Counted from the stretch's first letter, positions 1 to 8,438 are shown. The stretch is 34,723 nucleotides of DNA from Nitrospira sp. UW-LDO-01 (GCA_002254365.1 NIUT01000186.1:1-34723); one strand, 5' to 3'. The notes: generated from the letters alone by a model not told the origin. Numbers and translations: made by a program.

Positions 1-43
1 TACTGATCGGTCTCGTGGGCTCGGAGATGTGTATAAGAGACAG
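1..43 (+). other. Illumina Nextera adapter left at the contig end (not genomic)
   Basis: Positions 10-43 read as the Nextera read-2 transposase adapter, ending at 25-43 with the 19-bp Tn5 mosaic end AGATGTGTATAAGAGACAG. Positions 2-9 (ACTGATCG) sit exactly where the i7 index lies in the library primer. From memory they are the reverse complement of Nextera XT index N727, and position 1 would be the last base of the P7 flow-cell sequence. This is library-preparation sequence that the assembler kept, so genomic sequence starts at about position 44. It is not a natural transposon end. Confidence 0.97.
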
Positions 44-106
44 AATTGATATCAGTACAATAGAAATCTAACTCATGTCAACTGTTCCGACCAAAACGCT
101 CGAGAT

Positions 107-123
107 ACCTCTCTGTCAGAGGT
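107..123. repeat. Short inverted repeat upstream of tatD
   Basis: Arms ACCTCT (107-112) and AGAGGT (118-123) pair perfectly around a 5-nt loop. No T-run follows on either strand, so this is at best a weak hairpin, possibly the tail of an upstream transcription unit lost beyond the contig end. Nothing else was recognised between the adapter and the first gene at 207. Confidence 0.25.
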
Positions 124-206
124 TCTAATAACCGGTTGGAGACAAAATCGAGGGCACGGTGACGTAGCCATTTCTCTCGAGCAACGGCTCATGTTACGAT
201 GCCCTG

Positions 207-974
207 ATGTTGATCGATACCCACACACATCTCGACGACGCCCGCTACAACGACGATCGGGAGGCCATGATCGCCCGTGCGCGGGAAGCGGGTGTAGAGG
301 CTTTCCTTACCATCGGTTGCGATCTGGCAACCAGCCATGCGGCCGTGCGACTCGCAGACCGGTATCCGTTTGTTTATGCCTCAATCGGGGTCCATCCGCA
401 CGAAGTCAAGCACATCGGCGACGGTTGGTATGACGAGTTCCGTCAGCTCGCCCCCCAAAAAAATGTTGTGGCGTACGGAGAGATCGGATTGGACTATCAC
501 TACAACCACTCCTCGCCGAAAGAACAGCGCGACCGGTTTCGTGAGCAGGTTCAGCTCGCGCGTGAACTTAAGCTGCCCGTCATCATTCACACCAGAGAAG
601 CGCAGGAAGATACGATCACGATTTTAAGAGAAGAGAAAGCGTCAGAAATCGGCGGGGTCTTTCACTGCTTTTCCGGAGATGCCTGGCTGGCGAAGGATGC
701 CTTGGATCTTGGATTTTATCTGTCCTTTTCAGGCATCCTCACGTTCCCGAATGCCACGATGGTGCGTGACATCGCCAAAAACACGCCGTTGGACCGCGTG
801 TTAATCGAAACTGATTGTCCGTACCTCACCCCAGTCCCCTATCGGGGGAAACGCAACGAACCAGCATACGTCTCACAGGTGGCTCAACAGTTAGCCTCCA
901 TCCATAATCTGCCATTGGATGATGTTGCCGAACAGACGAGCACTAACGCAAAGCGGCTGTTCAGAATCGTTTGA
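207..974 (+). CDS. tatD: TatD-family metal-dependent hydrolase (YcfH/YabD-like)
   Basis: Amidohydrolase-fold, two-metal hydrolase of the TatD family. Family members act as cytosolic 3'-5' exonucleases or DNases and some process D-aminoacyl-tRNA; the exact substrate cannot be read from sequence. The metal-ligand set is complete: the H-x-H pair at residues 6 and 8 (DTHTHLDD), E92 (YGEIGLDYH), H128 (VIIHTRE), H153 (FHCFSGD) and D203 (ETDCPYLTP). At 255 residues it has normal family length. The ATG at 207 places the DTHTH motif at the N-terminus as expected; the longer overlapping frame from 191 encodes nothing recognisable. The 3' end overlaps the convergent gene at 961 by 14 bp. Confidence 0.93.
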   Translation: MLIDTHTHLDDARYNDDREAMIARAREAGVEAFLTIGCDLATSHAAVRLADRYPFVYASIGVHPHEVKHIGDGWYDEFRQLAPQKNVVAYGEIGLDYHYNHSSPKEQRDRFREQVQLARELKLPVIIHTREAQEDTITILREEKASEIGGVFHCFSGDAWLAKDALDLGFYLSFSGILTFPNATMVRDIAKNTPLDRVLIETDCPYLTPVPYRGKRNEPAYVSQVAQQLASIHNLPLDDVAEQTSTNAKRLFRIV

Positions 975-1482
975 GATGGCGGTCACGTTGCCGTTGAGAC
1001 TTGGGAAGCTTTCTCGGATTCCCTTTTTTCTCAGGCCCGCGCCGTGGCGTGATGTCTTCTCCTGTATCCAGTTCTTTGTATGGCACCCTCCCGCTTGCTA
1101 TCGGTGATGTCCATAACTTGGAGGCAAACTCCTGAGCGTTCATAACAAAGGCCCCATGGGCCCGAGCCGCGTTCACGATTTCATGATCTGAACTGACTAC
1201 GGCACAGTCTGATCCATACTGCCGTGCGAGTCGTTGAATAACTTGATCAGCTCGCTCCCCCCGCTTGGAATAGATCACCTGTACTCCAGAACGGTGCTCC
1301 CGCTGCTCCGATGGTTGGCCCTGCTGCCACCCATCAAACACGACCGTGAGATGATGATTTTTGCGATGTCGGTACCTCGCTAAATCACGCAGCAATTGCT
1401 CACGAGCGGCTTCAAGGTGCCCGGAAAGTGCTCTCCCCCCTGACAGGAGGTTATACCCATCGATAATCAGGTATGTCGGCAT
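961..1482 (-). CDS. NYN/YacP-type (PIN-like) putative RNA-binding nuclease
   Basis: A 173-residue protein of the YacP/NYN family, related to the Rae1 ribosome-associated endoribonuclease of Bacillus. It opens with YLIIDGYNLL (residues 4-13), the signature first acidic strand. Further acidic positions follow in VVFDGW (around 47-52) and VVSSDHEIV (around 96-104), which make up the expected PIN-like acidic pocket. The C-terminus is very basic (RKLPKSQRQRDRHLKRF), consistent with RNA binding. The ATG at 1482 begins right before the first strand. It is convergent with tatD and their coding ends overlap by 14 bp. The family is clear; RNase activity is inferred from the family. Confidence 0.85.
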   Translation of the reverse strand: MPTYLIIDGYNLLSGGRALSGHLEAAREQLLRDLARYRHRKNHHLTVVFDGWQQGQPSEQREHRSGVQVIYSKRGERADQVIQRLARQYGSDCAVVSSDHEIVNAARAHGAFVMNAQEFASKLWTSPIASGRVPYKELDTGEDITPRRGPEKKGNPRKLPKSQRQRDRHLKRF

Positions 1483-1619
1483 ACCTCACGCTACCACGGC
1501 CTTCAACCGAGCGTCACCGGGGATCTCATCGATCCAACTCGCGTAGTTCTTGACAAGGGAACAGACATCTGAGAATAGTTTCCCATTATCTACCACTGAA
1601 AAGGGGCCGCACAGGGTCC

Positions 1620-2897
1620 ATGCAAAAACGAGAGCCCCGGCTGTTTTCACTCAAGCCTCTCACGCTCATCGCGGCTGGTGGCCTCTTCGCTCTCTTCACT
1701 GGGCTGGGTCCCCAAGCCGTGGCGTGGTCATCCGACAAACCACAGACCCTGTCTATACACGGATCGAAACAGAGTCATATCAGGGGAACCACCGCTTCCC
1801 TTGCTCCGGTGACCATCCGTAATGTCCGCGCGACGACCAGTCCTGAGAAGATTAGGCTCGTTCTAGATCTTGATCGTCATGCCACAGTTATCGAACAGCG
1901 GGCAGTAAATGCGAGCCAGGTGGTCATTGCCCTTCCTGATGCCTGGCTCAGCCAAGCCGCACAGAGCAGGACACTGGACGGAACGATCCCCTCGCCCTTC
2001 ATGGTGACTCAAATCACGCCTCACGCGGTGGCCGTTTCCCTGCCAAGGACCTCGTTCCAATCATATAAGCACTTCCTTTTAACCGATCCTCCACGCTTGG
2101 TCATTGATGTCACCCTTCCCGCAGAGCAAGGCCTGAGCTCCACAGGTACGCCTCAAGAGGCTCCGAAACGTGTGGCCCCGACAACTCCGCAGCCTTTTGC
2201 CCCACGAGCAAAGGGCTACACCACCATAGTGATCGATCCCGGCCACGGGGGAAAAGATCCAGGTGCACGGGGAGTCAGAAAAACCGAGGAGAAAGACATT
2301 ACGCTCAAAGTAGGGCTGCAACTCCGAAAACTCCTGAGCAAACACCCCGGAGTGCGAGTATTGATGACCCGAGACCATGATGTCTTTGTTGAGTTGGAGG
2401 AGCGGGCGAGGTTTGCCAACAGCAACGAAGCTGATCTCTTCGTCTCCATCCATGTCAACTCCCACCCCTCACGGACAGTCAAAGGGATTGAAATCTATCA
2501 CTTTGGAGAGGCTAAGGACCAACGAGCGCTCGAGGTAGCGGCTCGAGAAAACGGGACCCCTATCAGCAACACCGGCGTTGGGTGGGAATACTTGGTGGCA
2601 GATCTCTTAACGACGAAGAAGATTGAGGAATCGCTGGAGCTCGCGTGGAATGCCAAAGCCGCCATGGTGGCTCAGATGAACGGCCACTATGAAATCGACG
2701 ATCATGGCGTCAAGACCGCCCCCTTCTATGTCTTGAGATTCACGAGCATGCCCAGTATTCTGGCAGAAATTGCCTATATTTCAAATCCCTTGGAAGAAGA
2801 GCTACTTCATAAGCCGGTGTTCGTCCAGGATGTTGCCCAATCGCTCTACCAGGGTATTGTCGCCTTCCTCTCAGCAGGCAAGTCTGAGATACGCTAA
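1620..2897 (+). CDS. amiC: N-acetylmuramoyl-L-alanine amidase with AMIN domain (AmiC-like)
   Basis: Periplasmic zinc amidase that cleaves the bond between MurNAc and L-alanine in peptidoglycan during cell separation. Residues 1-35 form a signal peptide with a basic start and a hydrophobic core (LTLIAAGGLFALFTGLG). Residues about 62-166 fit an AMIN domain, which targets such amidases to the septum. A proline-rich linker (about 175-198) leads into an Amidase_3 domain (about 200-420). The zinc and catalytic residues are visible: H209 (IDPGHGG), E224 (KTEEKD), H278 (SIHVNSH) and E383 (ILAEIAYISNP). The length of 425 residues matches AmiB/AmiC. The ATG at 1620 has AAGGGG upstream. truA follows 42 bp later on the same strand, probably cotranscribed. 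Confidence 0.93.
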   Translation: MQKREPRLFSLKPLTLIAAGGLFALFTGLGPQAVAWSSDKPQTLSIHGSKQSHIRGTTASLAPVTIRNVRATTSPEKIRLVLDLDRHATVIEQRAVNASQVVIALPDAWLSQAAQSRTLDGTIPSPFMVTQITPHAVAVSLPRTSFQSYKHFLLTDPPRLVIDVTLPAEQGLSSTGTPQEAPKRVAPTTPQPFAPRAKGYTTIVIDPGHGGKDPGARGVRKTEEKDITLKVGLQLRKLLSKHPGVRVLMTRDHDVFVELEERARFANSNEADLFVSIHVNSHPSRTVKGIEIYHFGEAKDQRALEVAARENGTPISNTGVGWEYLVADLLTTKKIEESLELAWNAKAAMVAQMNGHYEIDDHGVKTAPFYVLRFTSMPSILAEIAYISNPLEEELLHKPVFVQDVAQSLYQGIVAFLSAGKSEIR

Positions 2898-2939
2898 GTC
2901 CATCCCGGTCAAACGTTTGCTTCATCGCTTAGTCCGAAC

Positions 2940-3677
2940 ATGCCCACCATAAAGCTCACCCTCGAATATGACGGCACAGCCTATGCCGGCTGGCAACGTC
3001 AGCCGGACCAGCCGACTATTCAGGCGGCCGTTGAAACTGCCATTTTCGGCATCACCCAGATCAGCGTACCGGTCATTGGTGCCGGACGCACGGATTCCGG
3101 AGTGCATGCCCTGGGCCAGGTTGTCAGCTTCCGCATCAATCGTGAGATGACTCCACGCGCATGGACGAGAGCCTTGAATGCGCACCTTCCTGAGGACATC
3201 GTGGTCAGATCGGTTGAGCTCATGCCAGACTCATTCCATGCAAGGCATTCGGCCAAGGGCAAACTGTACGAATACCACATCCTCAATCGGCCAGAACGTC
3301 CAGCAATTGAGCGAGCCTATTGGTGGCATGTCCACCAGCCCCTTGACGACGCGGCCATGAGTACCGCCGGAATCACCTTAGTTGGGACCCATGACTTCTC
3401 TTCGTTCCAGACACAGCCGACGGACAACGATGATCCCATCTGTCATCTTCAGCAATTCATGGTTTTTCTGGAAGGCGACCGACTACGGATTGCAGTGTAT
3501 GCAGATCGTTTTTTAAAACAGATGATCCGCTCCATCGTCGGAACACTCGTGGAGGTCGGAATGAACAAACGCGCCCCGGGAAGCCTCACCGCCATCCTCA
3601 ATGCACGAAACCGCTCGGCTGCCGGGAAAACAGCGCCGCCACAGGGACTGTTTTTAATGCGAGTTGATTATGACTGA
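2940..3677 (+). CDS. truA: tRNA pseudouridine(38-40) synthase TruA
   Basis: Converts uridines 38-40 in the tRNA anticodon arm to pseudouridine. The protein starts with KLTLEYDGTAYAGWQRQ (residues 5-21), typical of TruA, and carries the catalytic aspartate in GAGRTDSGVHA (D52). Other family blocks are FHARHSAKGKLYEYHI in the centre and FLKQMIRSIVGTLVEVG near the C-terminus. At 245 residues it is complete. The ATG at 2940 places the first strand at the N-terminus. It converges with the phosphonopyruvate decarboxylase gene, whose stop lies 66 bp away. Confidence 0.95.
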   Translation: MPTIKLTLEYDGTAYAGWQRQPDQPTIQAAVETAIFGITQISVPVIGAGRTDSGVHALGQVVSFRINREMTPRAWTRALNAHLPEDIVVRSVELMPDSFHARHSAKGKLYEYHILNRPERPAIERAYWWHVHQPLDDAAMSTAGITLVGTHDFSSFQTQPTDNDDPICHLQQFMVFLEGDRLRIAVYADRFLKQMIRSIVGTLVEVGMNKRAPGSLTAILNARNRSAAGKTAPPQGLFLMRVDYD

Positions 3678-3683
3678 ACCGAA

Positions 3684-3704
3684 CACGGTCAAGAAGTAAC
3701 CGTG
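3684..3704. terminator. Possible hairpin between convergent truA and phosphonopyruvate decarboxylase genes
   Basis: CACGGT (3684-3689) and ACCGTG (3699-3704) form a perfect 6-bp stem around a 9-nt loop, just after the truA stop and before the decarboxylase stop on the other strand. Its place between convergent genes suits a shared terminator. The loop is long and no clear T-run follows, so intrinsic termination is uncertain. Confidence 0.3.
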
Positions 3705-3743
3705 CGGGTGCGGAGTCCCCGATGACACACCCTGATAGAGGAT

Positions 3744-4877
3744 TTACCCTTGAGACCTGATAAAATCCATGAATGCCTGCTTATTCTGGATCGGAGTCGT
3801 GGCCGGTCGGCCCAAATCTTTTCTGGCCCCCCGACGAACACGAATCTCCAGTAGACTAGGGCCGCTCGAGCGTTTGAGGTCTGTGAGACCGCTCGCAAGC
3901 TCCTGCTTCGTCTGAGCTCGTAAGACTTGTCCATAACCGGATGCGCGAGCAACGCCGAGAAAGTCGATCGCCAACCCCACAGTCGGTTGACCACCTACTG
4001 AATCATGTGCCCCATTGTTCAGAATAATATGCTTGAAGTTTCTTGGCTTCAACGTTCCATTGAGAGAAAGAGCTCCCATATGCATCAGCGTCGCTCCATC
4101 TCCATCCAAGCAATACACCGAACGGTCTGGCTGTTGAAGCGCAATACCGAGTGCAATGTGGGAAGCATGCCCCATGCCGCCTACGGTTAAAAAATCCCGG
4201 TGATGGCCGCTCCCTTTTTTGCGCCTGTAGTCATAAACCTCACGAGAAGGCATGCCGGTGGTCGACACAATCACATCACGATCATCCAGTCCCTCGATCA
4301 CCTGATGAATGGCCTCCTCACGCGACAGTGGGAACGACGGGCTCTCAGGCTGAAAAGCCGTAAACGGTTTGAATGTGTCCTTTTTGACAACAAGCGCGTA
4401 GGGGGTACTGGTCTTTCGTGCATGTGCCACGGCATCTTTCAAGATTGTATCCGCATGATCAAGTTCTGGCCTCAACAGGGAGAATGGAATTTCCATCGCA
4501 TCCAGCATGGGCAACATCACACGTCCCTGTTTCTTGTGTTGCGGCTCATCGTGGACGCCTGGTTCCCCCCGCCATCCGATCACAAGCAACATCGGAATAG
4601 CATAGACCTCCTGATCGGCCAAGGAGAGGAGCGGATTGATACTGTTGCCTAAACCAGAATTTTGGAAGTAGACCAACGGAATATTGCCTGTCGCCAAGTG
4701 ATATCCCAACGCCAGCGCCACAGCACCACCTTCGTTGGCGGCGACAATATGTTGATCGGCAGAACTTTCTTGTGCGATACAGGAGCACAACTCTTTTAGG
4801 AGGGAATCAGGTACCCCGCTGAAAAACCCAACGCCATTCGCCCTCAGGCACGCAACAAATTCTTGTGGATCGATCAT
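3744..4877 (-). CDS. Phosphonopyruvate decarboxylase (TPP-dependent)
   Basis: Decarboxylates phosphonopyruvate to phosphonoacetaldehyde. This irreversible step pulls the unfavourable PEP mutase equilibrium toward C-P compounds. The N-terminal pyrimidine-binding half has FFSGVPDSLLKEL (residues 18-30) and the cofactor-activating glutamate E49 in AANEGGAVALALGYH. GWRGEPGVHDEPQHKKQG (101-118) is a block I recognise in this subfamily. The C-terminal half has the TPP/Mg motif, GDG at 259-261 and NN at 287-288. The 377-residue length is normal for phosphonopyruvate decarboxylase or sulfopyruvate decarboxylase fusions and shorter than general TPP decarboxylases. The gene lies 85 bp downstream of the PEP mutase gene, which fixes the substrate assignment. 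Sulfopyruvate decarboxylase is the alternative by sequence alone. Confidence 0.92.
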   Translation of the reverse strand: MIDPQEFVACLRANGVGFFSGVPDSLLKELCSCIAQESSADQHIVAANEGGAVALALGYHLATGNIPLVYFQNSGLGNSINPLLSLADQEVYAIPMLLVIGWRGEPGVHDEPQHKKQGRVMLPMLDAMEIPFSLLRPELDHADTILKDAVAHARKTSTPYALVVKKDTFKPFTAFQPESPSFPLSREEAIHQVIEGLDDRDVIVSTTGMPSREVYDYRRKKGSGHHRDFLTVGGMGHASHIALGIALQQPDRSVYCLDGDGATLMHMGALSLNGTLKPRNFKHIILNNGAHDSVGGQPTVGLAIDFLGVARASGYGQVLRAQTKQELASGLTDLKRSSGPSLLEIRVRRGARKDLGRPATTPIQNKQAFMDFIRSQG

Positions 4878-4962
4878 GCGTTCTTATCCATTCCTTTTTT
4901 CAACCGCCTGTCGCTGACGCTTATTCGACCTGCACCACGCGAGGGCCCAGAGAGACGAAGGA

Positions 4963-6597
4963 TCAGAAGTTCCCCGCCTGAACCAGATCATCGAGACTGT
5001 TGATATCGAGCCAGTGCCCCACGGTATACAACACACGAATCGGCAACTGTCGCTTCAACAATTCCTGTAATAGGTGAGGGATCCCGGCCTTTCGATTCGA
5101 CGGATCGGCCATCATCGTCGAGAGGATGGCCTGAAGTTGGGCCGCTCCGGAAGGAGACACTTTCAGAAACCCCATCCAGACTCCATGGGTCTGCTCTCTC
5201 CCTACCGTATTCCCGAGCTGCTTCAAATAGACCTTGGCATTAAAGGCTTTCTTTGAATTCGGCAAGGAGCATTCGACAAAGCCACCGAGACGCACATAAC
5301 TGCTTTGGTTCTGCCAATCGCTATCCACGAAGATCACAAAATCCTCGTTCTCCTGACAGAGCGCTTGCGGGATGTACTTATTGAAGAGTACATCTCCGTA
5401 AGAAATGATCAAGTCCTTCGATGGGCTCTTCAGCCTGCCGAAGGCCTTCTGTAGTGAATCCAACTCACCGGTGTCGGCAAAGTCATCGTTATCCAAATAC
5501 TTCAGATTGGGCAGATTGACCGATTCCTTCTTATAACCACGGACGACCGTGATGTCCTTAATCCCTACGGCGTTGTAGGCGTCCACAATATGGGCGAGAA
5601 TCGGTGTCCCCTGAATCTTGACCATCGTCTTCGGCTGATGCTCAGTCAATTCCCGGAGTTCCTCGCCACGCGAAGCCGCCAGGACGATGGCCCCGGTGTT
5701 TTCTGCGCCTCGAGGAAGATACCGGTCTTCGGCATCCTGCAATTCCGCCGCATTCTGCAAGCGAAAGATCTCGGCAACGGGAGCCACCTTGTCCTCGATC
5801 GACAGGAGATGCTCCTGTTCTTTCAACGTCGCGGCTGTTTTCTGCATGGCCGCGACGGCGGCCCGGAGCAGGTGATTGGCCCAAATGACGATCGAAACTC
5901 CATGTTGTCGAAACACCTCGGTCGGGGTCGCATAATACTTCGTCGGCACAATTACGACGGGGCATCGATTTCCCCACTCCTGCTTGAACGACAGGATTTC
6001 ATCAGGCACCGACAGCGCGCTATGGATGAGAATCCCGTCTGCTCCGGCCTGACGATACGCCTCGGCTCGGCGAAGCGCCTCCGCCAGCCCCCAGCCGCAG
6101 ATGAAGGCTTCCACTCTGGCGATAATGCAAAAGTCAGCGTCAGTCTGTGCGTCTTTCCCCGCTTTGATCTTGCCGCAAAACTCCTGCATGTCCGCCATCG
6201 GCTGTGCATCCCCCTTGATAAAACTATTCGTCTTGGGAAACAATTTGTCTTCGATACACACGGCAGCAATACGCCGCTGCTCCAGCTTACGAACCAGCCG
6301 CTGCATGTTATTGAAATTGCCGTATCCCGTATCCCCATCGAGCAGGATAGGAATCGTGGTCGCATCGGACATGAACTCCAGATTGTCCAAAACCTGGGTC
6401 CAGCTGGCTTCATTGTTATCCCGAACCCCAAATTGAGCGGAGATCGAGAGACCACTGGCCCAAATACCTTTGAAGCCTGCCTCTTGAACGATTTTTGCAC
6501 TGAGACCATTGTGCGCTTCACAAATAAATTCCAACTGGTCCGACAAGAGAAGCTTCCGAAACTGATGCGCTGGTGTGACACCTGGGGTTGAGCTCAT
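4963..6597 (-). CDS. pepM: Phosphoenolpyruvate mutase fused to a phosphonate nucleotidyltransferase (PepM-PntC type)
   Basis: Bifunctional 544-residue enzyme. Residues about 10-290 are PEP phosphomutase, an isocitrate-lyase-superfamily barrel that forms the C-P bond by turning PEP into phosphonopyruvate. They carry LDGDTGYG (86-93) and the diagnostic [10 protein letters not shown] (116-125), which separates mutases from lyases. Residues about 300-544 are a nucleotidyltransferase domain: [20 protein letters not shown] starts at 303, [12 protein letters not shown] follows, and SYGDVLF (399-405) is the likely metal-binding site. Such fusions activate 2-aminoethylphosphonate with CTP for transfer to glycans or lipids (PntC family). 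The ATG at 6597 follows GGAAAGG with good spacing. No aminoethylphosphonate transaminase was found in the window, so the activated phosphonate is inferred. Confidence 0.93.
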   Translation of the reverse strand: MSSTPGVTPAHQFRKLLLSDQLEFICEAHNGLSAKIVQEAGFKGIWASGLSISAQFGVRDNNEASWTQVLDNLEFMSDATTIPILLDGDTGYGNFNNMQRLVRKLEQRRIAAVCIEDKLFPKTNSFIKGDAQPMADMQEFCGKIKAGKDAQTDADFCIIARVEAFICGWGLAEALRRAEAYRQAGADGILIHSALSVPDEILSFKQEWGNRCPVVIVPTKYYATPTEVFRQHGVSIVIWANHLLRAAVAAMQKTAATLKEQEHLLSIEDKVAPVAEIFRLQNAAELQDAEDRYLPRGAENTGAIVLAASRGEELRELTEHQPKTMVKIQGTPILAHIVDAYNAVGIKDITVVRGYKKESVNLPNLKYLDNDDFADTGELDSLQKAFGRLKSPSKDLIISYGDVLFNKYIPQALCQENEDFVIFVDSDWQNQSSYVRLGGFVECSLPNSKKAFNAKVYLKQLGNTVGREQTHGVWMGFLKVSPSGAAQLQAILSTMMADPSNRKAGIPHLLQELLKRQLPIRVLYTVGHWLDINSLDDLVQAGNF

Positions 6598-6886
6598 AAC
6601 CGACCTTTCCGCTTATCATCAAAGCAATCTGAAACAGACTGCATGGGCAGAACTATACTGTGGTTTTTGGTCGGACAGCATATCCTTTTCTCAAGGAGAA
6701 ATCATCTTTCACCCCTCCGGTCACATCACCAATAATCCCTGGCATCACGTACGGGATTACGCTCCAACATATTACGTGTGAGGCTCGGCTTACCGATACT
6801 CTCCCCTCATGACACGTACGTATTTCTTTGTTATGATACACGCCAGTTGAGCACCTCACCTCTTATTCTACATAAGGAGATCCAAC
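6598..6886. other. Divergent intergenic region between pepM and the PsiF-like gene
   Basis: This 289-bp gap must hold the starts of both divergent transcripts. The plus-strand promoter is described separately. For the minus strand only a -10-like TATAGT (complement of 6652-6657) stands out, without a convincing -35 box. No riboswitch fold or clear operator was recognised by eye. Confidence 0.5.
6809..6837 (+). promoter_or_regulatory. Sigma-70-like promoter for the PsiF-like gene
   Basis: ATGACA (6809-6814) matches five of six bases of the -35 consensus TTGACA. TATGAT (6832-6837) matches five of six of TATAAT. The spacer is exactly 17 bp. Transcription would start near 6844, giving a leader of about 43 nt that contains the AAGGAG ribosome-binding site at 6874-6879. 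No Pho-box-like repeat was clear by eye. Confidence 0.6.
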
Positions 6887-7207
6887 ATGCGGAGAGTTCT
6901 ATGCACCATCGCTCTGACATTCTTTGCGCTCACCCTTGTGGTGACTCCGTTTGCTCTGGCTGCACCTGAGCAACAGAACAAAATGAAGGCCTGCAACGAA
7001 CAGGCGAACGTGAAAGGGTTTGGCGAAGGAAAAGGCGATGAACGGAAGGCGTTTATGAAGGAATGCCTTTCCGCCAAATCGGGGAAAGGTGGAGGCGGCA
7101 AGGAGACTCAGCGGAATAAAATGAAGACGTGCAATAAGGAAGCCGGCGATAAACAACTGAAGGGCGACGAGCGGAAGAAGTTCATGAGCGACTGCCTGTC
7201 TGCATAA
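6887..7207 (+). CDS. psiF: Small secreted PsiF-repeat protein
   Basis: A 106-residue exported protein. Residues 1-25 form a signal peptide (MRRVLCTIAL start, cleavage expected after ALA). Two PsiF-type repeats follow, each with the pattern NKMK-x-CN ... GDERK-x-FM-x-x-CL: about residues 31-64 and 78-105, joined by a glycine-rich linker (GKGGGGK). Each repeat holds two cysteines, suggesting disulfides in the periplasm. PsiF of E. coli is named for phosphate-starvation induction but its function is unknown. The ATG at 6887 has a strong AAGGAG seven bases upstream. The gene is transcribed away from pepM and is monocistronic. Family assignment is solid; phosphate regulation here is not shown. Confidence 0.88.
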   Translation: MRRVLCTIALTFFALTLVVTPFALAAPEQQNKMKACNEQANVKGFGEGKGDERKAFMKECLSAKSGKGGGGKETQRNKMKTCNKEAGDKQLKGDERKKFMSDCLSA

Positions 7208-7220
7208 GCTGGAGTTACCC

Positions 7221-7241
7221 GGCGCGGCATCATGCCGCGCC
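7221..7241. terminator. GC-rich perfect hairpin after the PsiF-like gene
   Basis: Arms GGCGCGGCAT (7221-7230) and ATGCCGCGCC (7232-7241) are perfect reverse complements around one base, so in practice about 8 bp of stem with a 5-nt loop. It lies 13 bp after the PsiF-like stop and 40 bp from the convergent cysE stop, a typical place for a bidirectional terminator. No strong T-run follows on either strand, so termination may be Rho-assisted. Confidence 0.55.
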
Positions 7242-7281
7242 GAGCTGACTTCATCAATACACAAACCGACGATACAATTTT

Positions 7282-7932
7282 CTATTGGTGGGGGGGGGCA
7301 TCCTGATTTTCGAGCTTCTTCCGAAGCTCAATCAATTCCTGCTCTAATGCGATGAAGCGGTCACTGATGGGGTCTGGTAGATCAACTTGATCCATGGTGG
7401 CATCGGGCAAGCGCTCGCCCTGGGATTTGATGACGCGGCCCGGAACACCGATCACCGTTGAATTGGCCGCAACATTCTTCAAGACAACCGAATTGGCTCC
7501 AATCTTAACATTGTCTCCGATCGTAATCCCCCCAAGGATCTTAGCCCCTGCACCCACCACCACGTGATTACCAAGCGTCGGATGCCGCTTACCACGTTCT
7601 TTTCCTGTTCCTCCCAGCGTGACCCCTTGAAAGAGCGTCACATAGTCACCAATTTCTGCCGTTTCCCCGATCACCACGCCCATGCCATGGTCGATGAAAA
7701 ACCCCGTCCCGATCTTGGCGGAAGGATGGATCTCAACGCCGGTGAGCCAACGAGCCAACTGAGAAATCGCTCGTGGCAAGAAAGGAACGCCGATGGACCT
7801 GAGCCGGTGAGAAATACGATAGGCGAGCAAGGCATGAAAGCCTGCGTACGTGAGAATCACCTCCAGCTTACTGGTCGCTGCTGGATCTCGATCAAAGACC
7901 GCCTGGAGGTCCTGTTTGATGTGCGTCAACAT
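7282..7932 (-). CDS. cysE: Serine O-acetyltransferase (CysE)
   Basis: Acetylates L-serine with acetyl-CoA to O-acetylserine, the carbon skeleton for cysteine. The N-terminal helical part (about 1-60) leads into a left-handed beta-helix of hexapeptide repeats: [25 protein letters not shown], then [14 protein letters not shown] and [14 protein letters not shown]. The active-site histidine lies in FIDHGMG and a second in GKRHPTLG. The 216 residues fit the short bacterial CysE form. The gene starts 20 bp after ispF. Its last codons contain a run of nine C on the coding strand (7290-7298), which would make the extreme C-terminus variable if it slips. Related hexapeptide acetyltransferases are the only real alternative. 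Confidence 0.92.
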   Translation of the reverse strand: MLTHIKQDLQAVFDRDPAATSKLEVILTYAGFHALLAYRISHRLRSIGVPFLPRAISQLARWLTGVEIHPSAKIGTGFFIDHGMGVVIGETAEIGDYVTLFQGVTLGGTGKERGKRHPTLGNHVVVGAGAKILGGITIGDNVKIGANSVVLKNVAANSTVIGVPGRVIKSQGERLPDATMDQVDLPDPISDRFIALEQELIELRKKLENQDAPPHQ

Positions 7933-7952
7933 CGGCGGTACATCCGACGGCG

Positions 7953-8438
7953 CTAGGCCGGCTCGATCAAACAGACTGCGTGAGCGATCATCCCCTCTTC
8001 ATGCCCTACTGCGTCTAATCCTTCTCCGCTCTTCACCTTCACGTTCACTAGTTCAGGAGCAACACCGGCAGCTGCGGCGATAGACTCCTGCATCGTCGCG
8101 AGATGCGGTCCGAGCCTTGGCGCTTGAGCCACAATCACCGTATCAATATTTCCTACTCGATAGCCTTTCGTTGTCAGCTTTGCCATCACGTCTTCCAATA
8201 ACTTGAGGCTCGAGATGCCTTTGTACTTGAGATCAGAACTGGGGTAATGCCGCCCCAGATCTCCCTCTCCCATTGCTCCCAATAAGGCATCGCAGACGGC
8301 ATGGACCAGTACATCGGAATCAGAATGACCAAGCAGGCCTTTGCCGTGAGGGATTTCAACACCGCCAAGAATCAGCTTGCGCCCCGGTCCCAATGGATGA
8401 ACATCATACCCATACCCGATACGGAATCCCTTGCTCAT
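7953..8438 (-). CDS. ispF: 2-C-methyl-D-erythritol 2,4-cyclodiphosphate synthase (IspF)
   Basis: Fifth step of the non-mevalonate (MEP) isoprenoid pathway, releasing CMP and forming the cyclodiphosphate. Zinc ligands D12 and H14 are in [10 protein letters not shown] and H46 is in [17 protein letters not shown]. Other family blocks are [22 protein letters not shown] and the C-terminal [19 protein letters not shown]. At 161 residues it has normal length. The ATG overlaps the ispD stop by four bases (8435-8438), so translation is probably coupled with the preceding gene. Confidence 0.96.
   Translation of the reverse strand: MSKGFRIGYGYDVHPLGPGRKLILGGVEIPHGKGLLGHSDSDVLVHAVCDALLGAMGEGDLGRHYPSSDLKYKGISSLKLLEDVMAKLTTKGYRVGNIDTVIVAQAPRLGPHLATMQESIAAAAGVAPELVNVKVKSGEGLDAVGHEEGMIAHAVCLIEPA

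Noticed and set aside
25-43. Tn5 mosaic end suggesting a natural transposon boundary
   Set aside because: It is joined to the rest of the Nextera adapter and an index-like octamer, with no transposase gene, so it is library sequence.
5590-6591. A 333-codon open frame on the plus strand opposite pepM
   Set aside because: It lies entirely antisense to a well-supported PEP mutase gene, has no recognisable domain, and its composition mirrors the codon pattern of the opposite strand.
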